Notes: generated from the sequence alone by a model not told the origin. DNA of 64,000 nucleotides from Pedobacter frigidisoli (GCF_004331675.1 NZ_SJSN01000001.1:124001-188000); one strand, 5' to 3'; counted from the first letter of the stretch, positions 26,836 to 36,859 are shown. Program-made: numbers and translations.

Positions 26836-27333
26836 TTAGTTTAATTCAACGTCTTTTAACAAGTTAGCTACTAAAGCTTCCTGCTTAGTTTTATCATCCA
26901 ATTGAGTACGCAAAACACGTTCAGCAATTTCTAATGATAGAGAAGAAACCTGGTCTTTAACTTCTGCTAAAGCTGCTTTCTTTTGGTTCTCGATTTCAAT
27001 CTTAGCTTTCTCAATTAATTTAGCACCTTCAACTTGAGCTTGTTTTTTAGCTTCGTTTAAAATACCATCTTTTAAGGTTTTAGCTTCTTTCAAAATTTCA
27101 TCACGTTCAGCACGAGCTTGTTGCATCAAATCTTGATTCTGACTAGTTAAACGAGTCATCTCTTGTTTTGCTAACTCAGCTTTGTTCAAAGCTTCATCAA
27201 TACTTTGCTCACGCTCATGAATTGCACCTAAAATAGGTTTCCAAGCAAATTTTCTAAGTATAATCAATAAGCATATAAATGCTATCGATGTCCAAAAAAC
27301 CAATCCAATACTTGGTAGAACTAATGGGTTCAT
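26836..27333 (-). CDS. atpF: ATP synthase F0 subunit b
   Basis: 165 residues. One N-terminal membrane helix (about 8-27, GLVFWTSIAFICLLIILRKF) is followed by RKFAWKPILGAIHERE and a long charged coiled coil rich in Glu, Lys and Ala. It forms the peripheral stalk of the synthase. It lies after atpE, with a 9-bp hairpin in the gap. Confidence 0.96.
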   Translation of the reverse strand: MNPLVLPSIGLVFWTSIAFICLLIILRKFAWKPILGAIHEREQSIDEALNKAELAKQEMTRLTSQNQDLMQQARAERDEILKEAKTLKDGILNEAKKQAQVEGAKLIEKAKIEIENQKKAALAEVKDQVSSLSLEIAERVLRTQLDDKTKQEALVANLLKDVELN

Positions 27334-27368
27334 ATATTTTTTTTAATTCTTAGTGTAACTTTAATTTA

Positions 27369-27403
27369 GACTGGGAAAATAACCAATCATTAAATTCCCA
27401 GTC
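27369..27403 (-). promoter_or_regulatory. Hairpin between atpE and atpF
   Basis: Perfect 9-base inverted repeat GACTGGGAA (27369-27377) / TTCCCAGTC (27395-27403) with a 17-base loop, 22 bases after the atpE stop on the minus strand. There is no T run, so it is more likely an mRNA-stabilising or processing hairpin than a terminator. The c subunit is needed in many copies, which fits. Confidence 0.5.
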
Positions 27404-27425
27404 ATAAAATGATTCTTAATTGCTA

Positions 27426-27650
<225 letters not shown>

Positions 27651-27679
27651 TTATATTAATTGTAAAAAATAGTTTTCTG

Positions 27680-28810
27680 TTAATGATGCTCTTCTACTGC
27701 CATACCTATAAACAAGGCAGTAAGTAATGTGAAAATAAAGGCTTGTAAAAATGCCACTAGCAATTCTAAAACATCCATAAATATTACGAATGCAATAGAT
27801 ACTGGAGAAATCCAAAGCGTTTCGAAAATAAATATTAATGATATTAAACTTAATACGATAATGTGCCCAGCCGTGATGTTTGCAAACAAACGAATCATTA
27901 AAGCAAAAGGCTTTGAAATAATACCAATAAGCTCTACAGGGATCATAATTGGATATAACCAAAATGGAACATCTGGTTTAAAGATGTGTTTCCAGTAGTA
28001 TTTATTACCATTAATATTAACAATAATCATTGTTCCTAAAGCCATAACAAAGGTTAAGGCGATATTACCAGTAACGTTAGCGCCACCCGGAAAAATCGGA
28101 ATCAATCCTAAAACATTGTTAAATAATATGAAGAAAAATGTTGTTAATAGATAGGGCATAAACTTCGCATACTTATGTCCAATATTTGGTTTTGCAATAT
28201 CGTCTCTTACGAAAACGATAATTGGTTCTATAAAAGATTGCAATCCTTTCGGTGCTTTCCCAATACGTTTTCTATATGTTCCTGCTACAGAAATAAATAT
28301 GATTAGAATAAATGCAATGGCAATAAACATTGCCGCAACGTTTTTAGTGATCGAAAAATCTAAAATTGATTTGCTCGCAACTTCATCAATACTACCATCA
28401 GTTCCAACAACCTTAATTTGGTCTTCAACTAGGCGATAAGTATTGTGAGTGCCATTGTAATCTTCTTTTCCATGGTGAAAATGACCTGAAGAGAAAAACT
28501 CTATCCCATTAGCAGTATAAAGAATTACGGGAAGAGGCATTGAAGTATGTCCCCAGAAATGCCACATGTGCGAATCTGCAATATGCTCCATAATTACTTT
28601 AGTAGGCTCGAATTTTTCTTTTCCATGCTCTACAACACCATGTTCACCAGAAACTGCTTCAGCAGATTTGGCTACAACGCTATCAACAGGAACTACGGCA
28701 CTATCAACTTGGGCGAAAGCATTAACTTTAATAGAGAAAAACGCAATTAAAAGCGTAAAAACAACAATTACCTTCTTAACTTTCGACACAAAAACTTGGT
28801 TACAATCCAT
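27680..28810 (-). CDS. atpB: ATP synthase F0 subunit a
   Basis: 376 residues, longer than the roughly 270 of E. coli because of an N-terminal extension with a signal-like segment (about 12-34) and a soluble stretch before the first conserved helix at about 155-178. The extension is typical of Bacteroidota. The essential arginine lies in MIRLFANITAGHI, and the C-terminal helix FLQAFIFTLLTALFIGMAV matches the family. It forms the proton half-channels next to the c-ring. It follows the small membrane gene by 14 bases. Confidence 0.95.
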   Translation of the reverse strand: MDCNQVFVSKVKKVIVVFTLLIAFFSIKVNAFAQVDSAVVPVDSVVAKSAEAVSGEHGVVEHGKEKFEPTKVIMEHIADSHMWHFWGHTSMPLPVILYTANGIEFFSSGHFHHGKEDYNGTHNTYRLVEDQIKVVGTDGSIDEVASKSILDFSITKNVAAMFIAIAFILIIFISVAGTYRKRIGKAPKGLQSFIEPIIVFVRDDIAKPNIGHKYAKFMPYLLTTFFFILFNNVLGLIPIFPGGANVTGNIALTFVMALGTMIIVNINGNKYYWKHIFKPDVPFWLYPIMIPVELIGIISKPFALMIRLFANITAGHIIVLSLISLIFIFETLWISPVSIAFVIFMDVLELLVAFLQAFIFTLLTALFIGMAVEEHH

Positions 28811-28824
28811 TTATTGGCAGATTT

Positions 28825-29214
28825 TTACTTTAAATTTTGGTGGCGCAAGTTACGTAACAAACAGGAAACTTCAAAGACTGAAAACAATAAATATAAAGAA
28901 AAAAAATTAAGCAGAAATATAACGCCCAATCCCTTTGCTTTTATACTGTAAATCAATACAAAAGCCATACAAAAAATCATCTTCACCGCAATCGATCCCA
29001 TAATAGCCATTATACCAACCTCAGGATCGCGTTTTATTCCAATATCAACTAATAAATAAGCAACGTAAGTGATGCCCGCCAAAAAGCCGAACATTACCCA
29101 AAAGTTATTTACAAGCAGTTGTTTTTCGGGAAAAATAAGTGGCAATACCGCAATGATACCCATTAATAACCCAATGAAAATAAAGTAGATACTAGTGAAT
29201 TTGGCTAGAGTCAA
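28825..29214 (-). CDS. Small membrane protein of the atp cluster (AtpI-like position)
   Basis: 129 residues with four membrane helices (about 7-27, 38-57, 68-91 and 96-115). It sits between the AtpZ-like gene and atpB, where AtpI-type accessory proteins are coded in other bacteria. I see no clear AtpI signature, so the assignment rests on position, size and topology. Its stop is 14 bases from the atpB start, so co-expression is very likely. A plausible promoter is seen at 29249-29280. Confidence 0.75.
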   Translation of the reverse strand: MTLAKFTSIYFIFIGLLMGIIAVLPLIFPEKQLLVNNFWVMFGFLAGITYVAYLLVDIGIKRDPEVGIMAIMGSIAVKMIFCMAFVLIYSIKAKGLGVIFLLNFFSLYLLFSVFEVSCLLRNLRHQNLK

Positions 29215-29248
29215 TGGAAAAAATATATTTGCAAAATAAAAACTTTGG

Positions 29249-29280
29249 CAAAGATATGTTTTTTAGTATCAAGTAACCAA
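29249..29280 (-). promoter_or_regulatory. Bacteroidota-type promoter before the atp membrane gene
   Basis: On the minus strand TTG is followed by 21 bases and then TATCTTTG, fitting the -33 TTG / -7 TAnnTTTG promoter of this phylum. It would start transcription about 25-30 bases before the gene ending at 29214. Confidence 0.45.
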
Positions 29281-29299
29281 CGAGAAAAGAATTATTGTT

Positions 29300-29393
29300 T
29301 GTTAGTTAACTGTTTGAACTCGATAATCGGTTAACTGAAGCAGATAACCAATTCTTAGTTTGGTTAACCGAAAATTGAAAGCTGTCAACTGAA
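29300..29393. repeat. Low-complexity repeat before the atp promoter region
   Basis: Repeated words GTTAACTG, GGTTAACTGAAG, GGTTAACCGAAAA and TCAACTGAAAA fill the gap between the AtpZ-like gene and the next gene. They form overlapping short palindromes around GTTAAC. Same style as the other atp spacers, different sequence. Confidence 0.5.
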
Positions 29394-29395
29394 AA

Positions 29396-29620
29396 CTACT
29401 CTCTAGTTGCCTGCCTTATGGCCTGGTAAAGCGCAATCCCAACGCCCGCCAATGCGAAAATTGCTGTAATAATATTGGTTTTACTCTTTCGATGTTCATC
29501 AATCTTATAACCAATAAAGGTAAGCAGGCCAATAATTGCGATCATTTGAAAGCCTATAGCTGAATATTTTGCGGCGGCATTTACTTTTTTCTTTGTATCT
29601 TCTTCTTTAGGATTTTCCAT
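29396..29620 (-). CDS. AtpZ/AtpI-family small membrane protein
   Basis: 74 residues. A charged N-terminus (MENPKEEDTKKK) leads to two helices: YSAIGFQMIAIIGLLTFIGYKIDEH, whose GYKID pattern is typical of AtpZ, and IITAIFALAGVGIALYQAIRQ. AtpZ/AtpI proteins help c-ring assembly or Mg2+ supply for the synthase. It is the first gene of the minus-strand atp cluster, but a 181-base spacer with its own promoter separates it from the rest. Confidence 0.82.
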   Translation of the reverse strand: MENPKEEDTKKKVNAAAKYSAIGFQMIAIIGLLTFIGYKIDEHRKSKTNIITAIFALAGVGIALYQAIRQATRE

Positions 29621-29731
29621 TTATAAATGCAATAATTTAAGTTAACTTTGAATAATTAAAATCTGTTGCCAAATAAAATATTTTTATCAAAATTTAGTTT
29701 ATTGTATATCCACTAACGCTATTTATCATAC

Positions 29732-32512
29732 TTGAAAAAACACATCAACAAAGCCTTAAATCCCTCCTTCTTCCTTGTTAGCCTACTTTTTATATATGGC
29801 TGCGTCGCAAATAAAGATACTGCTCTTGATCGTAAGTTTCAAAACTTAACGGCAAGGTATAACTATATTTATAACTCAAATGTTTTACTTACCGAATATA
29901 ATGAGGGTTTACTGCAGAGTTATACTGATAATTATGAGAAGATTTTACCGGTTTACCTTGATCCTGAACCACAGATTAACTTGGTTTTAACGCCAGGTAC
30001 TGCGAACAAGCAATTAGATGAAGTGATTTCTAAAGGGCAGACCATCATCAATGATAAAAGTTTTAGTAATTATATAGATGATGCTTATATGCTTTTGGGC
30101 AAGGCCAATTATTTAAAAGGTAATTATTTCATTGCATCAGAATATTTTGATTATACCGCAAAAACGTATAAAAGCGACTTAAAAACTTTTGTAATGGCCA
30201 TGAACTGGAAAGCTCGTAGCCAAATGGAGCTGAACAATATGGCTGTTGCAGATAAAATTTTGGATACCATGTTACGTGGTGTTGATGATTTGAAAAAGGA
30301 TTTGGCAGAACCTTTGGCAACTACTGCGCAAATGCGTATTTATCAAAACAGGAATAAAGAGGCTATTCTATTATTGCAAACTGCGATTAGAATTGCCGAT
30401 GAAAAACAGCTTCGTATTCGTTGGCAATATATTCTTGCGCAATTGCAGGAAAAAGAAAATGATTTGCAAAATGCTTTTATCAATTACACCAAAGTAGAGA
30501 ATAGTAATGCACCTTTCGAGATGTATTTCCATGCGAATTTACAGCGTATAAAGTTAAAAGCATTAATTAGTGGCTATAAATTAGATGAGGATAAAGCTTT
30601 GCTGGCTTTGTTAAGAGATGATAAGAATTTCGATTATACCGATCAGATTTATTACCAAGTAGGGGAATTATTTTCAAAAGAGGGAAAATTTGAAAAGGCC
30701 GAAGAAAACTATTATAAATCAGCTCAGAAAAGTACCAAAAACCAAAATCAAAAAGCTTTATCATATTTAAGAATAGCTGATTTAAATTTCAAGGAATTTA
30801 ATAACTATATCAAGGCAAAACTTTATTACGACAGTACGGTAATGATCTTGCCAAAGAATTTTCCTGATTATGATAACATTGTTAAGAAGGCAAATAACCT
30901 GAAATATTTAACAGATCGATTTACAATCATATCGAAAGAAGATACTGCTCAGTTCATTGCTAAACTTCCTGCGGGAGAGAGAGAAGCAAAAATTAAATCT
31001 TACTTAACGCCTAAAGTTGAGGTAGTAAATACTGTAGCTTTCAACAACCAATCTATCAATAATCCAGATTTCCCTACTCAATCGCTTAATGCTCCTCAGA
31101 TTGGTGCTGGAAATACCTTTTATTTCAACAATAACGCAGCAATAAGTTCTGGCTTTGCTGATTTTAAAAAACGTTGGGGAAATAGACAGCTGGAAGATAA
31201 TTGGCGCCAAAGTCAGCGTTCATCGGCACAAGAAAACAATCAAGTAATGTCTGGTGGAAATGTTGCTACGGCAATCGTTCCTGCAAATGGCACCGAAACT
31301 CAAATTTCTAGGGATCAAACTTCATTGGAAAAGCAATATCTCGATGCCTTACCAACCACCCCTGCCCTTTTGGCCTCATCTGATCAAAAAATTATTGATG
31401 CTTATTTCGAAATCGCCAGTTTTTATCAGCAAGAATTAAATGATAAGCCCGAAGCGAATAAGATCTATATCGAATTATTGAGGAGATACCCTGATAACAA
31501 TCATTTGGCCGCTATTTATTATAGTTTATACCTAAATAATCAAGGTGTAGATCAGAATAAAGCAAATGAATACAGACAATTGGTGCTGAATAAGTTTCCG
31601 GAATCTGGTTTTGCAAAAACAATTTTAGATCCGTCTTATTCTGCCAAGCAAAGTCAGATGGAAAACATTGCGAATAATAATTATAATGTTGCTTTCGATG
31701 CTTACGCTAGAAAAGATTACCCTAGTGTAATTAAACAGGCAAATGATAATGTAAGCGCTTTTCCAGATAATGATTTGGCGCCACAATATGCTTATTTAAA
31801 ATCAATTGCCGTGGGTAGAACTTCGAAAGTTGATGCTTTGCTAACCGAATTTAATAGCATTACCACGCTTTATCCTAATGACATGATTGTAACCCCATTG
31901 GTCCGCGATCATTTGAAATACATAGAGGCAAACTTGGCGGAGTTTAAATTAAGGCCACTTGCACTTGTAGATTTCGATTCTAAAGAACCCCGTTTTGTTA
32001 GCCAAGCGAAACCGATTGATGTTCCTGCCAAACCTTTAGCTACCGAAAATAAAACTCCTGTTGTAGAAAAACCTGTGGATGCAGAAGCTAAACCTATCGA
32101 TAAACCAATTGAAGAAGTTAAACCAGCAGATGTTGTTAAGCCAGTAAGTATTTTCAGCGCAGCTAAATCGGAAGAATATTATTATGTAATTGATGTTGCC
32201 GATGCGACCCTTACACTAAGTTCGTCGCGTTTCGGAATTGGTCAATTTAACCGTGGTAATTATCCCGACAATGATTTGGCGCATAAATTGATCGAGTTGG
32301 ATAATGATCAGCTAATTTATGTAACCAGCTTTATCGATTTGGAGGATGCAAAAATTTACGAATCTAGCATTACAGGTCAGTTAAAGAATATTATGAAAGT
32401 TCCGGCAAACATTTATAAAGGCTTTATTATCAGCAAGGAGAACTTCGAAAAGCTGAAAACAAGAGAACTCATAAACGAATATTTGGAGTTTTTTAAAGAC
32501 AACTATAAATAA
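29732..32512 (+). CDS. porW: Type IX secretion TPR lipoprotein PorW/SprE
   Basis: 926 residues. The start is TTG at 29732; no in-frame ATG precedes the signal, and only this start keeps the lipobox FIYGC (Cys about 24). The N-terminus after the Cys (NKDTALDRKFQNLTARYNYIYNSNVL) matches the PorW/SprE lipoproteins of the type IX secretion system. The body has many TPR-like helices (about 90-380 and 545-700). A Pro/Lys/Glu-rich linker near 760-805 precedes a C-terminal repeat-like domain. PorW joins the trans-envelope PorKN ring to the outer-membrane translocon, which fits gldKLMN lying 5 kb away. Confidence 0.85.
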   Translation: MKKHINKALNPSFFLVSLLFIYGCVANKDTALDRKFQNLTARYNYIYNSNVLLTEYNEGLLQSYTDNYEKILPVYLDPEPQINLVLTPGTANKQLDEVISKGQTIINDKSFSNYIDDAYMLLGKANYLKGNYFIASEYFDYTAKTYKSDLKTFVMAMNWKARSQMELNNMAVADKILDTMLRGVDDLKKDLAEPLATTAQMRIYQNRNKEAILLLQTAIRIADEKQLRIRWQYILAQLQEKENDLQNAFINYTKVENSNAPFEMYFHANLQRIKLKALISGYKLDEDKALLALLRDDKNFDYTDQIYYQVGELFSKEGKFEKAEENYYKSAQKSTKNQNQKALSYLRIADLNFKEFNNYIKAKLYYDSTVMILPKNFPDYDNIVKKANNLKYLTDRFTIISKEDTAQFIAKLPAGEREAKIKSYLTPKVEVVNTVAFNNQSINNPDFPTQSLNAPQIGAGNTFYFNNNAAISSGFADFKKRWGNRQLEDNWRQSQRSSAQENNQVMSGGNVATAIVPANGTETQISRDQTSLEKQYLDALPTTPALLASSDQKIIDAYFEIASFYQQELNDKPEANKIYIELLRRYPDNNHLAAIYYSLYLNNQGVDQNKANEYRQLVLNKFPESGFAKTILDPSYSAKQSQMENIANNNYNVAFDAYARKDYPSVIKQANDNVSAFPDNDLAPQYAYLKSIAVGRTSKVDALLTEFNSITTLYPNDMIVTPLVRDHLKYIEANLAEFKLRPLALVDFDSKEPRFVSQAKPIDVPAKPLATENKTPVVEKPVDAEAKPIDKPIEEVKPADVVKPVSIFSAAKSEEYYYVIDVADATLTLSSSRFGIGQFNRGNYPDNDLAHKLIELDNDQLIYVTSFIDLEDAKIYESSITGQLKNIMKVPANIYKGFIISKENFEKLKTRELINEYLEFFKDNYK

Positions 32513-32623
32513 GGAAAAAGCATCGAAAGCGGTCACAAAGATTAGGTTCCTTAAAATTTATATAAATATGCGGCTTAAACTGACTTTAATTTAAAGCAAG
32601 TTTTGGACTAATAACAACACAAA

Positions 32624-34846
32624 ATGAACAAATCCCTTTCTGCACAAGAAACAAAAAGCTATAGTTTAATTATCTGGAAAATACTGATAGGTGGAGTTGC
32701 GCTTTTTGCGATTTTTATTTCTATGATTGGGTTAGGCCTTTTTGGTGCATTACCGTCTTTCAGGGATATAGAACATCCAAAAAGCAATCAGGCTTCAGAA
32801 ATTATTGCGGAGGATGGTCGTCCATTGGGTACCTACTTTGTTCAAAATAGATCGAATGTTTCTTACAAGGAAATTTCTGAAAATGTAATTAATGGATTAA
32901 TTGCCACTGAGGATACCCGTTTTAAAGAGCATTCGGGAATTGATTTCAAACGTACCTTTACCATTATTGGATATAATTTAATTGGCAAAAAGCAAGGCGC
33001 AAGTACCATTACTCAACAGTTGGCTAAAAATCTTTTCCCTAGAGAATCAAATCTTAATTTCTTCTCGTTGGTATTAACCAAATTTAAGGAATGGATTGTT
33101 GCCGTTAAACTGGAAAGAAATTATACCAAGGAAGAAATCATCACGATGTACCTCAATACTGTCGATTTCGGGAATCAAGCTTATGGAATTAAGTCTGCAG
33201 CTAGAGTTTATTTTAATACCACACCAGATAAATTAACCTTAACACAGGCTGCAACTTTGGTTGGTATGCAAAAAGGGATTACAATGTATTCTCCAACTCG
33301 CCACCCAGAACGTTCTAGAAACCGTAGAAACACGGTAATGGCTATGATGGTAAAATCGGAGATGCTACCACAGCAGGAGTTTGATGAGCAAAAAGATACA
33401 CCACTTAACTTACATTTTAATGCGGCAACGGTTAATGATGGAATTGCTCCTTATTTCCGTTCGGTATTAAAAAGTGATATTAAAACTATCTTCCAGGATC
33501 AAGGAATTACTAAACCAGATGGAACTCCATATGACTTAGATCGTGATGGATTAAAAATTTATACTACTTTAAACTACGATATGCAGCGGTATGCAGAGGA
33601 AGCACAAAAGGAGTACATGAAAATTTTGCAAGCCCAATTTATTAGCAGTTGGAAAGGACGAAATCCTTATAAAGATAAAGCACTTCAAATTGAACAGGGT
33701 GTTAAAAGATCCGATCGCTATAAATCATTAAAGCTTGAGGGGAAATCGGACGAAGAAATTAAAGATGACTTCAATACCAAAACCGAAATGACCATTTTTA
33801 CCTGGAAAGGAGATATAGATACCGTAATGAAACCGATTGATTCCGTTCGTTATTATAAAATGCTTCTGCGTAACGCAATGATGTCTATGGACCCAACAAA
33901 TGGACATGTTAAGGCTTGGGTTGGCGGAATTAACTATGAGCATTTTAAGTACGATCAGGTTAAAATGGGAACAAGACAAGTTGGCTCTACAGCAAAGCCA
34001 TTTACTTATGCGGTTGCCATAGAAAACGGATATTCTCCATGTTACACCGTTTCCAATACTCCAGTAACAATTGATGGTTATGGGGAGCCCTGGACGCCAC
34101 GGAATTCAGGAAAACCTTTACCAGGCAATATCACGTTACAAAAAGCCTTGGCCTATTCTCAAAACTATGTCACTGCTTATTTAATGAAACAAGTTGGTCC
34201 GGTAGCGGTTTCCAATTTGGCAACAAAAATGGGTATTCCGAACGTTGCCGCCTTTCCATCAATTTGTCTCGGCACTTTCGATTCATCAATTTATAACATG
34301 GTGGGTGCTTATGGTGCTTTTGCAAATAAAGGAACTTATACGAAACCAATTTATCTTTTAAGAATTGAGGATAAAAATGGTGTTGTCTTATTTTCTCAAA
34401 AGGAAATACCAAAACCAATTATGAGCGAAGAGGTAGCCTACGTAATGACCAGGATGCTTAAAGGTGTGGTAACAAGTGGAACCGGATATAGGCTTATAAA
34501 CAAATATAAAGTTAATGCGCCTATTGGCGGAAAAACTGGTACTACCCAAAATAACTCTGATGGTTGGTTTATGGCTATTACGCCACAATTGGTAACGGGC
34601 ATTTGGACAGGCTGTGAAGATAGGGCATTTCACTTTATTAGCACCAACCAGGGTGAAGGCGCAAATACGGCGCTTCCAATTTTTGCAGGTTTTATAAAAA
34701 GAGTTTATGCTAATCCAGCCCTAAAAATTAGTCATGCAGATTTCGAGGCACCAAAATCTGGCGTTTCCATCACTTTCGATTGTAACCAATACCAAAAACA
34801 GGAGGAAGATACTAATCCGGAGCTGGATGAAAAGTTAGGTTTTTAG
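32624..34846 (+). CDS. Class A penicillin-binding protein (PBP1A type)
   Basis: 740 residues. A short cytoplasmic part and one membrane helix (about 15-40) come first. The GT51 glycosyltransferase domain has ATEDTRFKEHSGID (catalytic Glu) and QGASTITQQLAKNLF. The transpeptidase domain has Ser455-x-x-Lys458 (STAKPF), YSQN (SxN) and GGKTGTT. It polymerises and cross-links peptidoglycan. The C-terminal tail ends in acidic residues. It lies 111 bases after porW on the same strand. Confidence 0.95.
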   Translation: MNKSLSAQETKSYSLIIWKILIGGVALFAIFISMIGLGLFGALPSFRDIEHPKSNQASEIIAEDGRPLGTYFVQNRSNVSYKEISENVINGLIATEDTRFKEHSGIDFKRTFTIIGYNLIGKKQGASTITQQLAKNLFPRESNLNFFSLVLTKFKEWIVAVKLERNYTKEEIITMYLNTVDFGNQAYGIKSAARVYFNTTPDKLTLTQAATLVGMQKGITMYSPTRHPERSRNRRNTVMAMMVKSEMLPQQEFDEQKDTPLNLHFNAATVNDGIAPYFRSVLKSDIKTIFQDQGITKPDGTPYDLDRDGLKIYTTLNYDMQRYAEEAQKEYMKILQAQFISSWKGRNPYKDKALQIEQGVKRSDRYKSLKLEGKSDEEIKDDFNTKTEMTIFTWKGDIDTVMKPIDSVRYYKMLLRNAMMSMDPTNGHVKAWVGGINYEHFKYDQVKMGTRQVGSTAKPFTYAVAIENGYSPCYTVSNTPVTIDGYGEPWTPRNSGKPLPGNITLQKALAYSQNYVTAYLMKQVGPVAVSNLATKMGIPNVAAFPSICLGTFDSSIYNMVGAYGAFANKGTYTKPIYLLRIEDKNGVVLFSQKEIPKPIMSEEVAYVMTRMLKGVVTSGTGYRLINKYKVNAPIGGKTGTTQNNSDGWFMAITPQLVTGIWTGCEDRAFHFISTNQGEGANTALPIFAGFIKRVYANPALKISHADFEAPKSGVSITFDCNQYQKQEEDTNPELDEKLGF

Positions 34847-34851
34847 ATTGT

Positions 34852-34960
34852 TTGGTTTTGCGTGAAGGATAGCAGAGGAAAGCCCACAGGCTCGATTCTT
34901 CATCGAGACGAGGACTTGTAACGGATAGCCTGACCCTTGCGCAGCTTGGGGCACGCCCAA
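34852..34960. repeat. Folded dispersed repeat, copy 1 (109 bp)
   Basis: Outer stem GCGTG / CACGC (with TGG / CCA outside a 4-base bulge) and apical hairpin CTCGATTCTTCATCGAG (34891-34907). The 3' half contains GACCCTTGCGCAGCTTGGG. A second copy at 51354-51460 keeps the stems with changed bases. Confidence 0.75.
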
Positions 34961-35026
34961 ATTTTTATCAAAAATCTCAATATATAACTAACATACTTCG
35001 TTCTCGAAACCCTATTTTTGTACTTA

Positions 35027-36859
35027 ATGAGCAGTTTCGACCATAAGACAGCACTAACAGCAATTCCGCACAAGCCCGGCGTTTACCAATACTGGGATGC
35101 GGATGGAAAGTTGATGTACATTGGTAAGGCGAAAGATCTTCGTAACCGCGTCGGCTCTTACTTTAATAGTGATAAACAACAATTCAATGGTAAAACGAGG
35201 GTTTTGGTTTCTAAAATCAGAAAGATAACCTTTACCATTGTTGACACTGAAATTGATGCCTGGCTACTCGAAAACAGCTTAATTAAAAAGCACCAGCCAA
35301 AATTCAACATCAATTTAAAGGATGATAAAACTTACCCCTGGATTATTGTTAAAAACGAAAACTATCCTCGAATTTACTGGACAAGAAAAGTAATTAAGGA
35401 TGGTTCTACATATTTCGGTCCTTATGGATCGATTGGGATGATGCATACCATTTTGGATTTAATTAAGGAAACGTATCCATTAAGAACTTGCACCTTACCT
35501 TTAAACGATAAGAATATTGCTGAAGGAAAATTTAAGGTCTGCTTAGAATACCAAATTGGAAATTGTAAAGGCCCATGTCAAGCTTACCAAACAGAAAGTG
35601 ATTACGACAAAAATATTGGAGAGATTAAGGAAATTTTAAACGGCAAGATTGGTAATGTTATTCGCGATGTTAAGGGGATAATTAAGTCGGCATCTGAAGA
35701 ACTGAATTTCGAGCTGGCGCATCAATATGCTCGAAAATTACAGGTTTTAGAAAAATATCAAAGTAAATCTACGGTTGTGAATAGCGCAATTACCAACGTG
35801 GATGTGGTTAGTATTGCCTCTGATGAGCGTTATGCTTTTGTGAATTACTTTAAAGTGATGAACGGAACCATTATCCAGACGCAAACGATTGAAATAAAAA
35901 AGCAATTGGATGAAAGCGATGATGAGCTTTTAACAACAGCCATGCTTGAGTTTAGAACAAAATTCAACAGCACTTCTAGGGAAATTATTGTTCCATTCGA
36001 GTTATCTCTGGAGGATGAAAGTTTGAGATTTACGGTACCCAAGTTGGGTGAGAAAAAGAAGCTTTTGGAACTTTCGCAAAAGAACGTGCTATTCTTTAAA
36101 AAGGAGAAACTCAATCAATATGAAAAGTTAAATCCCGACCTGAGAACCGATCGAATTTTAACAACTATGCAAAAGGATTTGCGGTTAACGCAGTTGCCGA
36201 AACACATAGAGTGTTTTGATAACTCCAACTTTCAAGGAAAATATCCTGTTTCAGCAATTGTTGTTTTTAAGGATGCAAAACCCTCTAAAAAGGATTATAG
36301 GCATTTCAATGTTAAAACAGTTGAAGGTCCGAACGATTTTGCGACCATGGAAGAGGCTGTTTTCCGTCGTTATAGGAGGATGTTAGAAGAAGATCAGCCT
36401 TTGCCCCAATTGATCATCATTGATGGTGGTAAAGGGCAGCTTTCTTCGGCTATGAAAAGCCTAAAGTTATTAGGGATTGAACATAAGGTAACCGTAATTG
36501 GTATAGCCAAAAGGTTGGAAGAACTTTTCTACCCTGGCGATTCATTCCCCTTATACCTCGATAAAAAATCGGAGACTTTAAAGGTAATACAGCAGTTAAG
36601 GGATGAGGCTCACCGTTTTGGCATCACTTTTCACAGAAAAAAACGCGATCAGGGAACACTTAAAACTGAGCTGGAACAAATTGAGGGAATCGGAAAAACG
36701 ACCGCAGATAAATTGCTAACCCATTTTAAATCAGTTAAGAAGATTAAGGAAGCTACAGAAAAAGAATTAGCAGAAGTATTGAATAAAAAACAGATTGCTA
36801 ATTTGCTGGAATACTTTACCCCCCAGCCCCCTGAAGGGGGAGCAAATAGCACAATGTAA
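35027..36859 (+). CDS. uvrC: Excinuclease ABC subunit C
   Basis: 610 residues from ATG 35027; a TTG three codons earlier is less likely. UvrC makes both incisions in nucleotide excision repair. The GIY-YIG domain is KPGVYQYWDADGKLMYIGKAKDLRNRV (about 15-45), followed by the cysteine-containing middle, a UVR-like helix pair (about 200-240), the RNase-H-like endonuclease (ECFDNSNFQG, IIIDGGKGQL, HRFGITFHRKKR) and the terminal HhH pair (IEGIGKTTADKLL). The last 13 residues (TPQPPEGGANSTM) are coded by a GC-rich repeat, not by normal uvrC sequence. See findings. Confidence 0.95.
   Translation: MSSFDHKTALTAIPHKPGVYQYWDADGKLMYIGKAKDLRNRVGSYFNSDKQQFNGKTRVLVSKIRKITFTIVDTEIDAWLLENSLIKKHQPKFNINLKDDKTYPWIIVKNENYPRIYWTRKVIKDGSTYFGPYGSIGMMHTILDLIKETYPLRTCTLPLNDKNIAEGKFKVCLEYQIGNCKGPCQAYQTESDYDKNIGEIKEILNGKIGNVIRDVKGIIKSASEELNFELAHQYARKLQVLEKYQSKSTVVNSAITNVDVVSIASDERYAFVNYFKVMNGTIIQTQTIEIKKQLDESDDELLTTAMLEFRTKFNSTSREIIVPFELSLEDESLRFTVPKLGEKKKLLELSQKNVLFFKKEKLNQYEKLNPDLRTDRILTTMQKDLRLTQLPKHIECFDNSNFQGKYPVSAIVVFKDAKPSKKDYRHFNVKTVEGPNDFATMEEAVFRRYRRMLEEDQPLPQLIIIDGGKGQLSSAMKSLKLLGIEHKVTVIGIAKRLEELFYPGDSFPLYLDKKSETLKVIQQLRDEAHRFGITFHRKKRDQGTLKTELEQIEGIGKTTADKLLTHFKSVKKIKEATEKELAEVLNKKQIANLLEYFTPQPPEGGANSTM
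36818..36842. repeat. GC-rich hairpin repeat inside the 3' end of uvrC
   Basis: The hairpin CCCCC-TGAA-GGGGG (36827-36840) is preceded by a second run of C. It codes the last residues of UvrC and resembles the repeat after atpG. Its base composition is unlike the surrounding AT-rich gene. Confidence 0.7.

Noticed and set aside
27651..27962. Frame on the same strand inside atpB
   Set aside because: It lies in another frame of a strongly conserved gene and has no recognisable protein pattern.
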